Shown: piece after piece, positions 7,790-16,182 of the stretch
Layout: each line of letters starts with the position of its first letter
Position numbering within the stretch: position 1 is the first letter of the stretch
Assembly (NCBI GenBank): GCA_036522155.1
Contig: DATDGI010000277.1
Location: 1-34,969 of the forward strand
Direction of reading: 5' to 3'
From: UBA9676 sp036522155
Lineage (GTDB): Bacteria; Actinomycetota; Actinomycetes; Streptosporangiales; Streptosporangiaceae
Length of the DNA stretch: 34,969 nucleotides
Notes under the pieces: model-generated
What the model was told of the DNA's origin: nothing
Database searches by the model: none
Seen by the model: the letters and a program-made list of their open reading frames with translations, nothing else
Made by a program: the position numbers and the translations under genes

Positions 7790-10270
7790 CTAACCGTCCC
7801 CGGATGCTCCGGTCAGCTCGGCGACCGCGGTGTCCAGATCGGCGGCGGTGACGGTGGTGAGGTCCGCCGCGCTGGCCTGGTCGCCGAATTCGGCCACCCG
7901 CAGGTCGCGGGCCGCGCACGCGCGCTCAAACAGCGACCGGGCGAACCTGCCGTTGCCCAGCTCATCGATCTGCCCGCTGTCCCACGCCTGCCGGAAGATC
8001 CGTTCCAGCACCGGCAGCGCGTCGGGGTCGAACGAGTCGCCCGCCTGCTCGGCGATGACCTCGGCGATCATGGCCAGCTCATCCGGCGGGTAGCTGGGGA
8101 ACGCGATCCGGACCCCGAACCGGGACGAGAGCCCGGGGTTGCTGCGCAGGAACCGTTCCATGTCCGCGGTGTAGCCGGCCAGCACGATCACCAGCCGGTC
8201 CCGGTCATCCTCGGCCCGCGAGAGCAGCGTCGCCACCGCCTCCGCCCCGAACGCGTCGCCGCCGGCGTACCCCTCGTTGTAGAGCGCGTAGGCCTCGTCG
8301 ATGAACAGCACCCCGCCCATCGCCGAATCGATCAGCTTGCCGGTCTTGATCGCGGTCGAGCCGAGGTGCTCGCCGACCAGGTCGGCGCGGTGCGCCTCCA
8401 CCACCTCCGGCCGGACCAGCAGGCCGAGCGCAGAAAAGATCCGGCCCAGGATCCGGGCGACGGTGGTCTTCCCGGTCCCCGGCGGGCCGGTGAACACAAA
8501 ATGCCGGGCCGGCGGCTGGCTGGCCAGCCCCTGCCGGCCCCGCCGCTGGGCCACCTGCAGCTGGGCGGCGATCTCGTGCACCTGCCGCTTGACCGGCTCC
8601 AGGCCGATCAGCGCGTCCAGTTCGGCCAGCGCACTGTCCAGCGTGGGTACTTCGGCATAGCCGCGGAAGCGCACCGTCAGCTCGGCGAACGCCTGCTTCA
8701 GGTCGACCGCCTCCAGGGTCAGCAGGTCATCATGCGTCGGCTCCATCGGCTCGGCCATCACCCGCGCGTCCCGCGCCTGCCCGGCCTTCTCCAGCAGGTT
8801 CCGGATGAACCGGCCGTTGCCCAGCTCGTCACCGAGCCGGCGGCGGCCGACGTCGTCCAGCATGTGGGCCAGGGCGGGCAGCGCCTCCGGGCCCAGCGAC
8901 TCCCCCCGCTGCGCCATCCCCGCCCGGGCCAGCGCCATCAGCTCGGCCGGCGAGTACCCGGCGAACCTGATCCGGATCGGGAACCTGGAGTTCAGCCCGG
9001 GGTTGCTGGCCAGGAAGTCCTCCATTTGCCGGTCGTAACCGGCCAGGATGACGATCAGCTGCTCACGGTCGTCCTCGGCCCGCTTGAGCAGCGCCTGCAC
9101 CGCCTCGTTGCCGAACCTGTCGCCGTGCCCTTCCCCGTCGTTGGCCAGGCTGTAGGCCTCGTCGATGAACAGCACCCCGCCCAGCGCCGCGTCGATCAGC
9201 TCGTTGGTCTTGATGGCGGTGGCGCCGAGATACTCACCGACCAGATCGGCGCGCTGCGCCTCGATCACGGTCGGCGTCTCCAGCAGGCCGTAGGCGTAGT
9301 AGAGCCTGGCGATGATCCGGGCCACCGAGGTCTTCCCGGTTCCTGGCGGGCCGAGGAACACGAAGTGATGCATGGGCTTGTCGACCTGGTGACCGCCGCG
9401 CGCCCGCATGGCCGTGGCCTGCACGAACGCGACCACCTGGCGGATCTGCTCCTTCACCCCGGCCAGGCCGACCAGCGCGTCCAGTTCGGCCATGACCTCT
9501 TCGACGGTGACCGGCGGTGCGTCGGCCACGGTGAGGTCGCGCACCCCGGTGGCGGCCGCCTGGCCGCGCACCCCGTCCGGCTCCCGGACCACGCGGACCT
9601 GGCCCGGCTGGCCGGTCCCGGCCCGGCCCGCACCGCCGCCACCAGCCGGCCGGGCCCCGACGGCCGCGTCCCCGTAGGCCGAGGTCAGCGACGGGCTCCT
9701 GGCCTGCTGCGGGCTGAACACCCGGGCCGCCTGCCAGGTACGGGCCAGCCGCCAGGCCAGCACCAGCAGGGCAATGAGCCAGCCGATGACGTAACTGATC
9801 AGCGGCGCGTCGGTGGCAAAACGCCAGGCGATCATGGCGGCGGGCACGGCCCACAGCAGGGTCCAGGCGACGGTGCGGCAGGGCACCGCCCGCCGGGACA
9901 GCACCGGGGCGTGGGCCGCGGCCACCACCACGAACGGGAGCACGAGCAGCGGGGCCAGCCGCGCGGTGACCGGCGGCGTCAGCGCGGCCACGAACAAGAT
10001 CGCGGCCAGCCCCCAGGCGGCCACCCCGAGCGAGGCGAACACCGAGCGCTGCTTGCGCCACACGGCGACCGGCCCGTAGCAGAGCGCGAGCACGAGTACC
10101 AGGTCACCGACCCGGGCGGGCAGTGCGGAGGCCAGCGCCGCGGCCGCCAGCAACGCCAGGACCAGCACCATCTTGACCGGCAGCGGGGCGGTGCGGACGG
10201 CGATGCGGATGCGGTCAATCCGTTGCCGCGCCATTCGCCCGTCCGGAGGAGGTCCGTCGTCTGGCCGCAT
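7790..10270 (-). CDS. Membrane-anchored tandem CbxX/CfqX-type AAA+ ATPase
   Basis: This is an 826-residue protein. The ATG at 10270 has G-A-G-G-G-A-G four bases upstream. Residues about 30-175 hold five to six hydrophobic helices. A Gly/Ala/Pro linker follows, then two complete AAA+ modules of the CbxX/CbbX family. Module 1 has Walker A G-P-P-G-T-G-K-T with K313 and Walker B V-L-F-I-D-E-A-Y. Module 2 has Walker A with K601 and the same Walker B. Each has the family segments N-P-G-L-[NS]-S-R-F and L-G-N-G-R-F with arginines suitable as fingers. CbxX-family ATPases remodel protein complexes; relatives include the Rubisco activase CbbX and the type VII secretion ATPase EccA. No Rubisco or ESX genes are in the window, so the client is unknown. 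Two active-looking modules plus a membrane domain is an unusual build. Confidence 0.9.
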   Translation of the reverse strand: MRPDDGPPPDGRMARQRIDRIRIAVRTAPLPVKMVLVLALLAAAALASALPARVGDLVLVLALCYGPVAVWRKQRSVFASLGVAAWGLAAILFVAALTPPVTARLAPLLVLPFVVVAAAHAPVLSRRAVPCRTVAWTLLWAVPAAMIAWRFATDAPLISYVIGWLIALLVLAWRLARTWQAARVFSPQQARSPSLTSAYGDAAVGARPAGGGGAGRAGTGQPGQVRVVREPDGVRGQAAATGVRDLTVADAPPVTVEEVMAELDALVGLAGVKEQIRQVVAFVQATAMRARGGHQVDKPMHHFVFLGPPGTGKTSVARIIARLYYAYGLLETPTVIEAQRADLVGEYLGATAIKTNELIDAALGGVLFIDEAYSLANDGEGHGDRFGNEAVQALLKRAEDDREQLIVILAGYDRQMEDFLASNPGLNSRFPIRIRFAGYSPAELMALARAGMAQRGESLGPEALPALAHMLDDVGRRRLGDELGNGRFIRNLLEKAGQARDARVMAEPMEPTHDDLLTLEAVDLKQAFAELTVRFRGYAEVPTLDSALAELDALIGLEPVKRQVHEIAAQLQVAQRRGRQGLASQPPARHFVFTGPPGTGKTTVARILGRIFSALGLLVRPEVVEAHRADLVGEHLGSTAIKTGKLIDSAMGGVLFIDEAYALYNEGYAGGDAFGAEAVATLLSRAEDDRDRLVIVLAGYTADMERFLRSNPGLSSRFGVRIAFPSYPPDELAMIAEVIAEQAGDSFDPDALPVLERIFRQAWDSGQIDELGNGRFARSLFERACAARDLRVAEFGDQASAADLTTVTAADLDTAVAELTGASGDG

Positions 10271-10440
10271 GTCACTCCCTCGTGCTGATCCTTGTATAGC
10301 GCATTACCGACCGCTAACGGCGGTACACGGTCAGATACCGGCAGGGAAAGGCCAGGGCCGTTAGCAGGCGGCATACGCCGGTGAATAGCCGCCGATAGTG
10401 ATGGACGGGCCGCCATTCAGGCCCCCATGATGGCAAAGGC

Positions 10441-10458
10441 GCCGGCCCGGGGGCCGGC
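10441..10458. repeat. Perfect GC-rich inverted repeat next to a ribosome site
   Basis: GCCGGCCC (10441-10448) and GGGCCGGC (10451-10458) with a 2-base gap lie 9 bases before the G-G-A-G-G-G ribosome site of the amidohydrolase gene. It could be an operator or a hairpin that limits translation. GC-rich palindromes arise by chance in such genomes. Confidence 0.35.
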
Positions 10459-10475
10459 CCCGGAACGGAGGGCCC

Positions 10476-11723
10476 ATGCACAGGATCGAGGCTGACCTAC
10501 TCATCCCCGGGCGGGGCGAGCCGGTCGCCGGCGGCGTGGTGGTGCTCGACGGGGACCGGATCAGCTATGCCGGGGACGCCGCGGGCGCGCCCGAGACGCC
10601 AGGCGCGCAAGCGCACCGGGCCGCCGCCGCGCTGCCTGGCCTGTGGGACTGCCACGGCCACTTTCTCGGCGCGCGCACGTTCGACCTGGGGCGCCTGCCG
10701 CTGGAGCCGGTCGCGCTGCGGGCGGCCCGGTGCGCCCGGGACCTGCGGGCCGCGCTGGACGCGGGCGTCACCTCGGTGAGGGAAGTCGGCGGCTTCGGCG
10801 TGGACCTGGCCCGGGGGGTGCGCGAGGGCGTGCTGGACGGCCCCGCCGTCTACGCCGCGGGCGCCGTTCTGTCCACCACCGGCGGTCACGGCGACCTGCA
10901 CGCCTACCCGCTGCGCTGGATCGACGACGAGGACCACGCCAACGGCATCCTCCGGCTCGCGGACGGGGTGCCGGCCTGCCTGCGGGCGGCCCGCGAGCAG
11001 CTCCGCCGCGGTGCCCGGCTGATCAAGGTCTGCGCCTCCGGCGGCGTCCTGTCGGAGGTGGACGACCCCATCCACCAGCAGTTCACGCTCACCGAACTGC
11101 GTGCCATCGTCGAGGTCGCGACGCTGGCCGAGCGGCCGGTCGCGGCGCACTGCCACGGCAAGCCCGGCATCATGGCCGCGCTGGAGGCCGGCGCGCTCAC
11201 CATCGAGCACGGCACCTACCTGGACGACGAGTGCTGCGCGGCGATGCGGGAGACCGGGGCCATCCTGGTGCCCACCCGCAGCATCGTGGAAGACATCCTG
11301 GCCCAGGGCGAGACGGTGCCCGACTACGCGATGCGCAAGCTCCAGGCGATCGCCGACACCCATGCCGCGGCCGTGACCCGGGCCCGCGAAGCCGGGGTCA
11401 CCATCGCGGCCGGCACCGACACCGGGCTGACCGGCCCGGACCGGCCCAACTCCTGGGGGCGCAACGGCAGCGAACTGGTGCACCTGGTCAAGCTCGGCCT
11501 GACGCCGCTGGAGGCGATCGAGGCCGCTACCGCCACCGGGCCGGCCACGCTGGGCCGGCAGGCGCCCCGGTCCGGGCAGCTGGTGGCCGGCTACGACGCC
11601 GACGTGATCACCGTGGACGCCGACCCGCTGGCCGACATCTCGGTGCTGGCCACCCCGGCCCGGGTAACCGCGGTTTGGCAGGGCGGCCGCCAGGTCAAGG
11701 GGGCGGGGACGGCCCCGGGCTGA
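10476..11723 (+). CDS. Metal-dependent amidohydrolase (imidazolonepropionase/prolidase-like)
   Basis: This 415-residue enzyme of the amidohydrolase superfamily hydrolyses C-N bonds in a TIM barrel with one or two metal ions. G-G-A-G-G-G precedes the ATG at 10476. All expected ligands are visible: H60 and H62 (D-C-H-G-H-F), the probable carbamylated lysine K184 (L-I-K-V-C-A-S-G-G), H225 (A-A-H-C-H-G), H245 (I-E-H-G) and D315 (A-G-T-D-T-G). The N- and C-terminal segments (V-L-D-G-D-R-I; L-V-A-G-Y-D-A-D-V-I) form the usual small beta domain. There is no signal peptide, so it is cytoplasmic. The family covers Xaa-Pro dipeptidase-like, imidazolonepropionase-like and other activities, and the substrate cannot be chosen from sequence. 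It is convergent with an amidase gene 29 bases away. Confidence 0.92.
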   Translation: MHRIEADLLIPGRGEPVAGGVVVLDGDRISYAGDAAGAPETPGAQAHRAAAALPGLWDCHGHFLGARTFDLGRLPLEPVALRAARCARDLRAALDAGVTSVREVGGFGVDLARGVREGVLDGPAVYAAGAVLSTTGGHGDLHAYPLRWIDDEDHANGILRLADGVPACLRAAREQLRRGARLIKVCASGGVLSEVDDPIHQQFTLTELRAIVEVATLAERPVAAHCHGKPGIMAALEAGALTIEHGTYLDDECCAAMRETGAILVPTRSIVEDILAQGETVPDYAMRKLQAIADTHAAAVTRAREAGVTIAAGTDTGLTGPDRPNSWGRNGSELVHLVKLGLTPLEAIEAATATGPATLGRQAPRSGQLVAGYDADVITVDADPLADISVLATPARVTAVWQGGRQVKGAGTAPG

Positions 11724-11752
11724 GCGGCGGGCCGCCTGGGCATGCCAATCGT

Positions 11753-13285
11753 TCAGTATCCGGGCGGGGCCGGGAATCCACCGACGGCGGCCTCGTAGGC
11801 GCGGGCGACCCGCAGGCACGTGCCGTCGGCGAAGTGCCGGCCAACGATCATCAGCCCGGCGGGCAGCCCGGCCGCCAGCCCGGCCGGGACACTGGTGGCG
11901 GGATGGCCGGTGACGTCGAACGGGGCGGTGTTGGCGATCATCTCGGTGGACCGGGCGATGCTCTCCTCGCGGCCGGCGCCGGGCGGCGGGATGAGGCTGG
12001 CCGTGATCGGCAGCGTCGGCATGACCAGCACGTCCGCCTCGGCCAGCGCCCGGTCGTAGGCGGCGGCCGTGTCCAGCGCGAGGTTGCGCGCCATGGCGTA
12101 GTACTGGCCGTGGTAGCGGTCGATCGCGTAGCGGCCGGCCAGGATGGTGGCCTTGACCGTCTCCGGCAGTTCGTCGGCGTGCTCCGCGCGGCCGCGCGCG
12201 TAGTGGGCGAGGAGTTCCGGGTCATACCGGCCCGGCCAGTTCATGCCGAACCCGTTCCCGTCGACCATCTGGGTGACCACCCCGTCGGTGGCGATCACCG
12301 TCCACACGGCCATCGCGTCCCGGTGCCAGGGGATGCTCACGTCGCTGACGGCCGCGCCCGAGGCGGCCAGGGTGGCGATCGCGGCGCGGACCGTGTCGTC
12401 CACCGCGGGCTGCGACAGCCCGGGATGGCCGAACCCCTCCGCGACCACGCCGATCCGCAGGCCCGCCACGCCGCCGTCCAGGCCGGCCAGGTAGTCAGCG
12501 GGCGGTGCGGCCGCGCGCTGGCGCGGGTCCAGCCCGTCCGGCCCGGCCAGCACGCCGAGCATTTGCGCGGCGTCCCGCACGGTGCGGGTGATCGGGCCGA
12601 GGTGGTCGAGGGTGTTCTCGATCGGGAACGCGCCGGTGTAGGGCACCAGGCCGTGGGTCGGCTTGTGCCCGACCGTGCCGCAGAACGAGCTGGGGATGCG
12701 GATCGAGCCGCCCTGGTCACCGCCGAGCGCCAGATCGGCCTGCCCGGCCGCGACCAGCGCGGCGCTGCCGCTGGACGACCCGCCCGCGGTCCGCTCCCGG
12801 TCCCACGGGTTGTGCACCGGCCCGGTGCGGGAGGTGTGGCTGCCGCCGGAGAAGCACAGGTCCTCGCACACCGCCTTGCCGGCGATGGTGGCGCCCGCGG
12901 CCAGCAGCCGGGTGACCACGGTCGCGTCCCGGCGCGGCACGAACCCCTCGATGGTGCGCGAGCCGTTCATCATCGGCAGCCCGGCCACCGTGATGTTGTC
13001 CTTGACCGCGACCGTCCGGCCCGCCAGCGGCCCGTCCTGGCCGGTGCTGATCTGGCTGGTGACGTACCAGGCGCCAAGCTCGTTGCCTTCCGCCGCCGGC
13101 CACCGGTACTCGCGCTCCGGCGGTGGCGGCAGGCTGGCCTGGTAGAGGCGCTCGACCTCGTCGTAGGAGTGGAGCAGGCGGGCTGCGAGCGCGCCGAACG
13201 ACCCGAGGTCGGCGTCGGTGAGGTGCAGGCCGTAGCGTTGCGCGATGCTGGCGAGTTCGCCGGCAGTGGGTGGGGTGATGGGCAT
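11753..13285 (-). CDS. Amidase-signature family amidase
   Basis: This 510-residue hydrolase cleaves amides to acid plus ammonia or amine with a Ser-cisSer-Lys triad. The ATG at 13285 is preceded by G-G-A-G-G-A-G-A-A-G-G. The triad is intact: K95 (V-A-V-K-D-N), the cis-serine within S170-S172 (G-G-S-S-S-G-S-A-A) and the nucleophile S194 (G-D-Q-G-G-S-I-R-I-P). The rest follows the family, including N-P-W-D-R-E-R-T-A-G-G and P-F-D-V-T-G-H-P-A. There is no transamidosome partner (gatB/gatC) nearby, and the length and N-terminus fit stand-alone amidases better than GatA. With the convergent amidohydrolase it may belong to a nitrogen-scavenging function, which is inference from proximity only. Confidence 0.93.
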   Translation of the reverse strand: MPITPPTAGELASIAQRYGLHLTDADLGSFGALAARLLHSYDEVERLYQASLPPPPEREYRWPAAEGNELGAWYVTSQISTGQDGPLAGRTVAVKDNITVAGLPMMNGSRTIEGFVPRRDATVVTRLLAAGATIAGKAVCEDLCFSGGSHTSRTGPVHNPWDRERTAGGSSSGSAALVAAGQADLALGGDQGGSIRIPSSFCGTVGHKPTHGLVPYTGAFPIENTLDHLGPITRTVRDAAQMLGVLAGPDGLDPRQRAAAPPADYLAGLDGGVAGLRIGVVAEGFGHPGLSQPAVDDTVRAAIATLAASGAAVSDVSIPWHRDAMAVWTVIATDGVVTQMVDGNGFGMNWPGRYDPELLAHYARGRAEHADELPETVKATILAGRYAIDRYHGQYYAMARNLALDTAAAYDRALAEADVLVMPTLPITASLIPPPGAGREESIARSTEMIANTAPFDVTGHPATSVPAGLAAGLPAGLMIVGRHFADGTCLRVARAYEAAVGGFPAPPGY

Positions 13286-13432
13286 GCCCTTCTCCTCCCG
13301 CGGGTGACCAGGCCAGCAGGATAAGGCCGCCCGGCATTCTTTTAGCCAAACGGATGAATCGGGCTGGCTGCGGTCTCCCGGCCCGGCCCGGATGTGCCGG
13401 ACTCAGAGGCGGTGCGCGCGGGGTCAACCCGG

Positions 13433-13500
13433 TCGGATGAGCCGGCCCGGACGCGGTGCGCGCCGTTCGGATGAGCGGATCCGGACGCGGTGCGCGCCGG
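13433..13500. repeat. Two tandem 34-bp direct repeats after the first lexA gene
   Basis: Units 13433-13466 and 13467-13500 both begin T-C-G-G-A-T-G-A-G-C and end G-G-A-C-G-C-G-G-T-G-C-G-C-G-C-C-G, with about four differences. A degenerate partial copy (G-C-G-G-T-G-C-G-C-G-C) lies near 13409. The array abuts the stop codon of the lexA-like gene. It may be a simple duplication or a transcription-stop region. Confidence 0.6.
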
Positions 13501-14178
13501 TCAGACCCGCCGGAGCACGGCGACCACCTTGCCGACGATGACGGCATCGTCGCCGGGTATCGGCGCGTAGACGGGGTTGTGCGGCATTAGCCAGACGTGG
13601 CCGCCGGCCCGCTTGAACGTCTTGACCGTGCCTTCGACCTCGACCCCGTCGATGGTTGCGGCCACGATGTCGCCGTTCTCGATGTCGGTCTCCCGCCGGA
13701 CGACGACCCAGTCGCCGTCGGCGATGGCCGCGCCGATCATCGAGTCGCCGGCGACCCGCAGGGCGATGAGGCTCCCCTCGCCGACCAGTTCCTTGGGCAG
13801 CGGGAAGGTGTCCTCGATCAGCTCCTCGGCCAGGATCGGGCCGCCCGCCGCGATGCGCCCGACGATCGGCACGTAGGCGGCCTTGCTCGTATCGATGCCG
13901 GCCGGCGCCTGGCCGCAGTCCTGCTGGCTGGCCGGGCCGCTGAGCGGCCGGACCACGGCCGTACGCGGCCGCCCGGCGCCACGGCTCAGGTAGCCCCTCC
14001 GCTCCAGCACGGACAGCTGGTGGGCGACGCTGGACGTGCTGGCCAGCCCGGTGGCCTCGCCGATCTCCCGCATGCTGGGCGGGTAGCCATGGCGCCGCTG
14101 GGAGGCCTCGATGACCTGCATGATCCGCTGCTGGCGCGGGGTCAGGGGCACCTCGCACGGCTCCGCGCTGCTCATCAT
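13501..14178 (-). CDS. lexA: LexA-type SOS repressor, paralogue 1
   Basis: This is a 225-residue autoproteolytic repressor. Adjacent ATGs at 14178 and 14175 follow G-G-A-G-G; either may be used. A further in-frame ATG at 14244 would add 22 unrelated residues. The N-terminal winged helix spans about 12-80 with the family segment G-Y-P-P-S-M-R-E-I-G and recognition helix A-S-T-S-S-V-A-H-Q-L. The cleavage site A111-G112 (R-I-A-A-G-G) is intact. The S24 protease dyad is S146 (A-G-D-S-M-I) and K186 (T-V-K-T-F-K). It lies 120 bases downstream of the SDR gene on the same strand but has its own LexA-box-like element at 14241-14256. A second full LexA is encoded at 23675-24496. The two differ in the recognition helix (A versus T before S-T-S-S-V, A-H versus S-Y after it). 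This one lacks the long basic N-terminal extension of the other and sits away from the canonical neighbourhood. Confidence 0.93.
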   Translation of the reverse strand: MMSSAEPCEVPLTPRQQRIMQVIEASQRRHGYPPSMREIGEATGLASTSSVAHQLSVLERRGYLSRGAGRPRTAVVRPLSGPASQQDCGQAPAGIDTSKAAYVPIVGRIAAGGPILAEELIEDTFPLPKELVGEGSLIALRVAGDSMIGAAIADGDWVVVRRETDIENGDIVAATIDGVEVEGTVKTFKRAGGHVWLMPHNPVYAPIPGDDAVIVGKVVAVLRRV

Positions 14179-14240
14179 CCCGCCTCCGCTGCTGTCGGCA
14201 CGTGGTTGCTGAAGGCATGTTAACAGTTGGATGATCTTAA

Positions 14241-14256
14241 TCAAATACCAGTTCGA
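14241..14256 (-). promoter_or_regulatory. LexA-box-like element upstream of lexA paralogue 1
   Basis: On the minus strand this reads TCGAACTGGTATTTGA. The actinobacterial/Gram-positive SOS box is TCGAAC-N4-GTTCGA. The left half is exact and the right half has two changes. It shares 13 of 16 bases with the box before the second lexA gene (TCGAACAGATGTTTGA). It lies about 63 bases before the start, beside A/T-rich promoter-like DNA. Confidence 0.5.
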
Positions 14257-14298
14257 TAAGTGTTGTGAACGCGGGCGGTGGCAGCTCGCCCGCAGCCG

Positions 14299-15102
14299 TC
14301 AGCTCTGCCCGGCGGTCGGGCTGCGCTCGCGCTGGAGATAGCCAGCCGTCATGCCGCCGTCGACCAGCAGGCTGGTCCCGGTGATGAACTCCGCCTCGTC
14401 GCTGGCGTAGAACACCGCCGCCGCGGCCACATCCCTGGCCTCGCCGATCCGGCCGATCGGCGGGACGATCCAGTCGCTGCGCTCGGGGCTGTCGTCCTGG
14501 CCGCCGTCCTGTCCGGGCGGGGCCATGTGCCGCATGCCGGGCCAGGTGTCGCCCGGGCACAGCACATTCGAGCGCACCCCGTCGGGGCCGCCGTCCAGCG
14601 CGAGCATCCTGCCCAGCATCAGCACCGCGGCCTTGGACACCGAGTACAGGCCGATGGCCTGCTCACCCCATACCCCCGCGTCGGAGGCGATGTGGATCAT
14701 GCAGCCGCGGCGCCGGGCCAGATGAGCGTAGGCGGCCTGGGCGTACAGGAAGAAGCTCCGCAGGTTGACGTTCATGACCCGGTCAAAGTCGGCGAGCGGC
14801 GTTTCGAGCAGCCGCGCCTCCACACCTATCCCGGCGTTGTTGACCAAGATGTCCAGCGCGCCCAGGTGGTCCAGCGCCGCCGCCACGGACTGGCCGACCG
14901 CGGCGGGGTCGGCCGCATCGGCGCGCAGGAAGCGGGCATCACCTATGCCGCGCAGTAGCCCCTCGGCGTGCGTGCCCAGGTCGGGGTCGCGCCCGGTGAC
15001 CGCGACCGCCGCGCCCTCATGCAGGAACCGTTCCGCGATGGCCAGGCCGATGCCCGTGGTACCACCGGTGATGAGGGCGCGCTTGCCGTCCAGCCGTCCC
15101 AT
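14299..15102 (-). CDS. Short-chain dehydrogenase/reductase (SDR), classical type
   Basis: This 267-residue NAD(P)-dependent oxidoreductase has a Rossmann fold. I chose the ATG at 15102 because the cofactor motif follows immediately (T12-G-G-T-T-G-I-G19). The longer ATG at 15189 would add 29 residues and overlap the neighbouring toxin gene. The ribosome site is poor for both. The catalytic set is complete: N-N-A-G at 88-91, N113, S140, Y153 and K157 (Y-S-V-S-K). C-terminal D-G-G-M-T is the usual family end. A stretch G-Q-D-G-G-Q-D-D-S-P-E forms a polar loop over the substrate pocket. The substrate is unknown and the neighbours give no pathway. Confidence 0.92.
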   Translation of the reverse strand: MGRLDGKRALITGGTTGIGLAIAERFLHEGAAVAVTGRDPDLGTHAEGLLRGIGDARFLRADAADPAAVGQSVAAALDHLGALDILVNNAGIGVEARLLETPLADFDRVMNVNLRSFFLYAQAAYAHLARRRGCMIHIASDAGVWGEQAIGLYSVSKAAVLMLGRMLALDGGPDGVRSNVLCPGDTWPGMRHMAPPGQDGGQDDSPERSDWIVPPIGRIGEARDVAAAAVFYASDEAEFITGTSLLVDGGMTAGYLQRERSPTAGQS

Positions 15103-15185
15103 GAGGCTGCACTCTACTGCGCGGCCGGCGCCGCCTGCCGTGGCCCGGTCCGGGGCAGTTAGCGCCCCAGGAGGTGTGCCGGCAT

Positions 15186-15620
15186 TCATACGTGGACGAC
15201 GGCGATCCGCTGCGCCTTCGGCCGGGCCGGTTCCTCGATGAGCCGGCTGAGATCGTCCCGGTCGCTAGTGAGCAATACGACCGGTCGGGCTTGGTCTAGT
15301 GCGGTAGCAGCCACGACCGCATCGATCGCGCACCGATGGCCCGTCAGCCCGGTCGCTCCGAGCAACTCCCCCGCCCGGCGCGCCAGGCCGGCAGTTACGG
15401 GCACAACGGTGATCTTGGATAGCACCCGGTGCACAGGGGCATCACGCGGACCACCCCGGAGGACCTCGGTCAGGGTGATCGCGCTCGCCGCGACGCGGGC
15501 GCCCCGGCTGCGGGCGACATCCAGACGGGCATGCACCCAGGCATCGCCCGCCGCCAGCTTGGCGAGCCCCTCGCTGTCGAGGACGAGAGTGCCGTCCTCG
15601 GCTATTCGGCGTCTGGCCAT
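15186..15620 (-). CDS. PIN-domain ribonuclease toxin (VapC-like)
   Basis: This 144-residue protein has the acidic quartet of PIN nucleases: D15 (L-V-L-D-S-E), E52 (L-T-E-V-L-R-G), D100 (C-A-I-D-A-V-V-A-A-T-A) and D120 (T-S-D-R-D-D-L). VapC-type toxins cleave RNA, often tRNA or rRNA, using Mg2+ held by these residues. The gene begins 19 bases inside the 3' end of the upstream gene, which encodes a ribbon-helix-helix protein. Translational coupling with the antitoxin first is the usual toxin-antitoxin arrangement. All four acidic residues are present, so it should be active. The RNA target cannot be predicted. Confidence 0.9.
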   Translation of the reverse strand: MARRRIAEDGTLVLDSEGLAKLAAGDAWVHARLDVARSRGARVAASAITLTEVLRGGPRDAPVHRVLSKITVVPVTAGLARRAGELLGATGLTGHRCAIDAVVAATALDQARPVVLLTSDRDDLSRLIEEPARPKAQRIAVVHV

Positions 15621-16105
15621 TCGGCCCGCGCCTCCGCCAGGTACTCCTCCGGAACCGGCCCATGCTCGGCGGTCAGCATGTCCGACAGCTCGGTCAGCAG
15701 GTCCTGCTCCAGCCGACGGGTGACCGCCTCGGTCACGTACTGGCTGAACTTCCCCCGGCCAACTCGCTGCTGGACAGCAGAAGTAAGGTCGTCCGGCATC
15801 GACACGCTCACCTTGCGGGCTGCCCCGGTCGGGGTGACCCTGGGGTGTTCATGACCTGTCAGACCTGCGAGGACGACCGCGACGCCCGCGGGCCCGATCT
15901 GGTCGGCGGCCACGCGCAACTGGTGGATCACGGGCTGGATCGCCAGGAAGGCCTCGATGACCTGCCTGGTGCGATCCTCCAGCGCTGACGATTCCAGCAG
16001 TTTGGCCAGTTCCGCGGGCGCATGCGCGTCCAGCTCTCCGATTAGCCCGATCGCCTCACGGAGACGTCCTCCCTCATCTTCGGCCGGTGCTGGCTCGGAA
16101 CTCAT
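15602..16105 (-). CDS. Ribbon-helix-helix antitoxin with a long N-terminal extension
   Basis: This 167-residue protein has a C-terminal CopG-type ribbon-helix-helix at about 97-137 (R-K-V-S-V-S-M-P-D-D-L, then G-K-F-S-Q-Y-V-T-E-A-V-T-R-R-L). It is followed by an acidic tail (about 140-167) suited to neutralise the PIN toxin encoded by the overlapping next gene. Typical VapB antitoxins have 70-90 residues with the DNA-binding part first. Here about 95 helical residues precede it (A-P-A-E-L-A-K-L-L-E, Q-V-I-E-A-F-L-A-I-Q-P-V-I), function unknown. The ATG at 16105 lies eight bases from a perfect operator palindrome, which fits autorepression. No clear ribosome site is seen, so the transcript may have a very short leader. 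Confidence 0.85.
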   Translation of the reverse strand: MSSEPAPAEDEGGRLREAIGLIGELDAHAPAELAKLLESSALEDRTRQVIEAFLAIQPVIHQLRVAADQIGPAGVAVVLAGLTGHEHPRVTPTGAARKVSVSMPDDLTSAVQQRVGRGKFSQYVTEAVTRRLEQDLLTELSDMLTAEHGPVPEEYLAEARAEWPDAE

Positions 16106-16112
16106 AGAGTCA

Positions 16113-16129
16113 TGCTACCAGCGGTAGCA
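16113..16129. promoter_or_regulatory. Palindromic operator of the toxin-antitoxin operon
   Basis: The perfect palindrome TGCTACC-AGC-GGTAGCA starts seven bases upstream of the antitoxin ATG. Its size and place fit an operator bound by the ribbon-helix-helix antitoxin. A possible -10 element (T-A-A-T-C-T, 16131-16136, minus strand) lies just upstream of it, so bound protein would cover the transcription start. Confidence 0.7.
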
Positions 16130-16182
16130 AGATTACGGCATGCCCGCCAGTAACGCCGGTGCTGATGCAAGATCGCTCACTT

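Noticed and set aside
10643..13324. An 893-codon plus-strand frame across the hydrolase genes
   Set aside because: It overlaps two genes with complete catalytic motifs and encodes only Arg/Gly/Ala-rich low-complexity sequence.
14241..14274. GTTC...GAAC inverted sequence (14251 to 14270) as a second SOS box
   Set aside because: The spacing between the halves is far too long for a LexA site; only the 16-mer at 14241-14256 fits.
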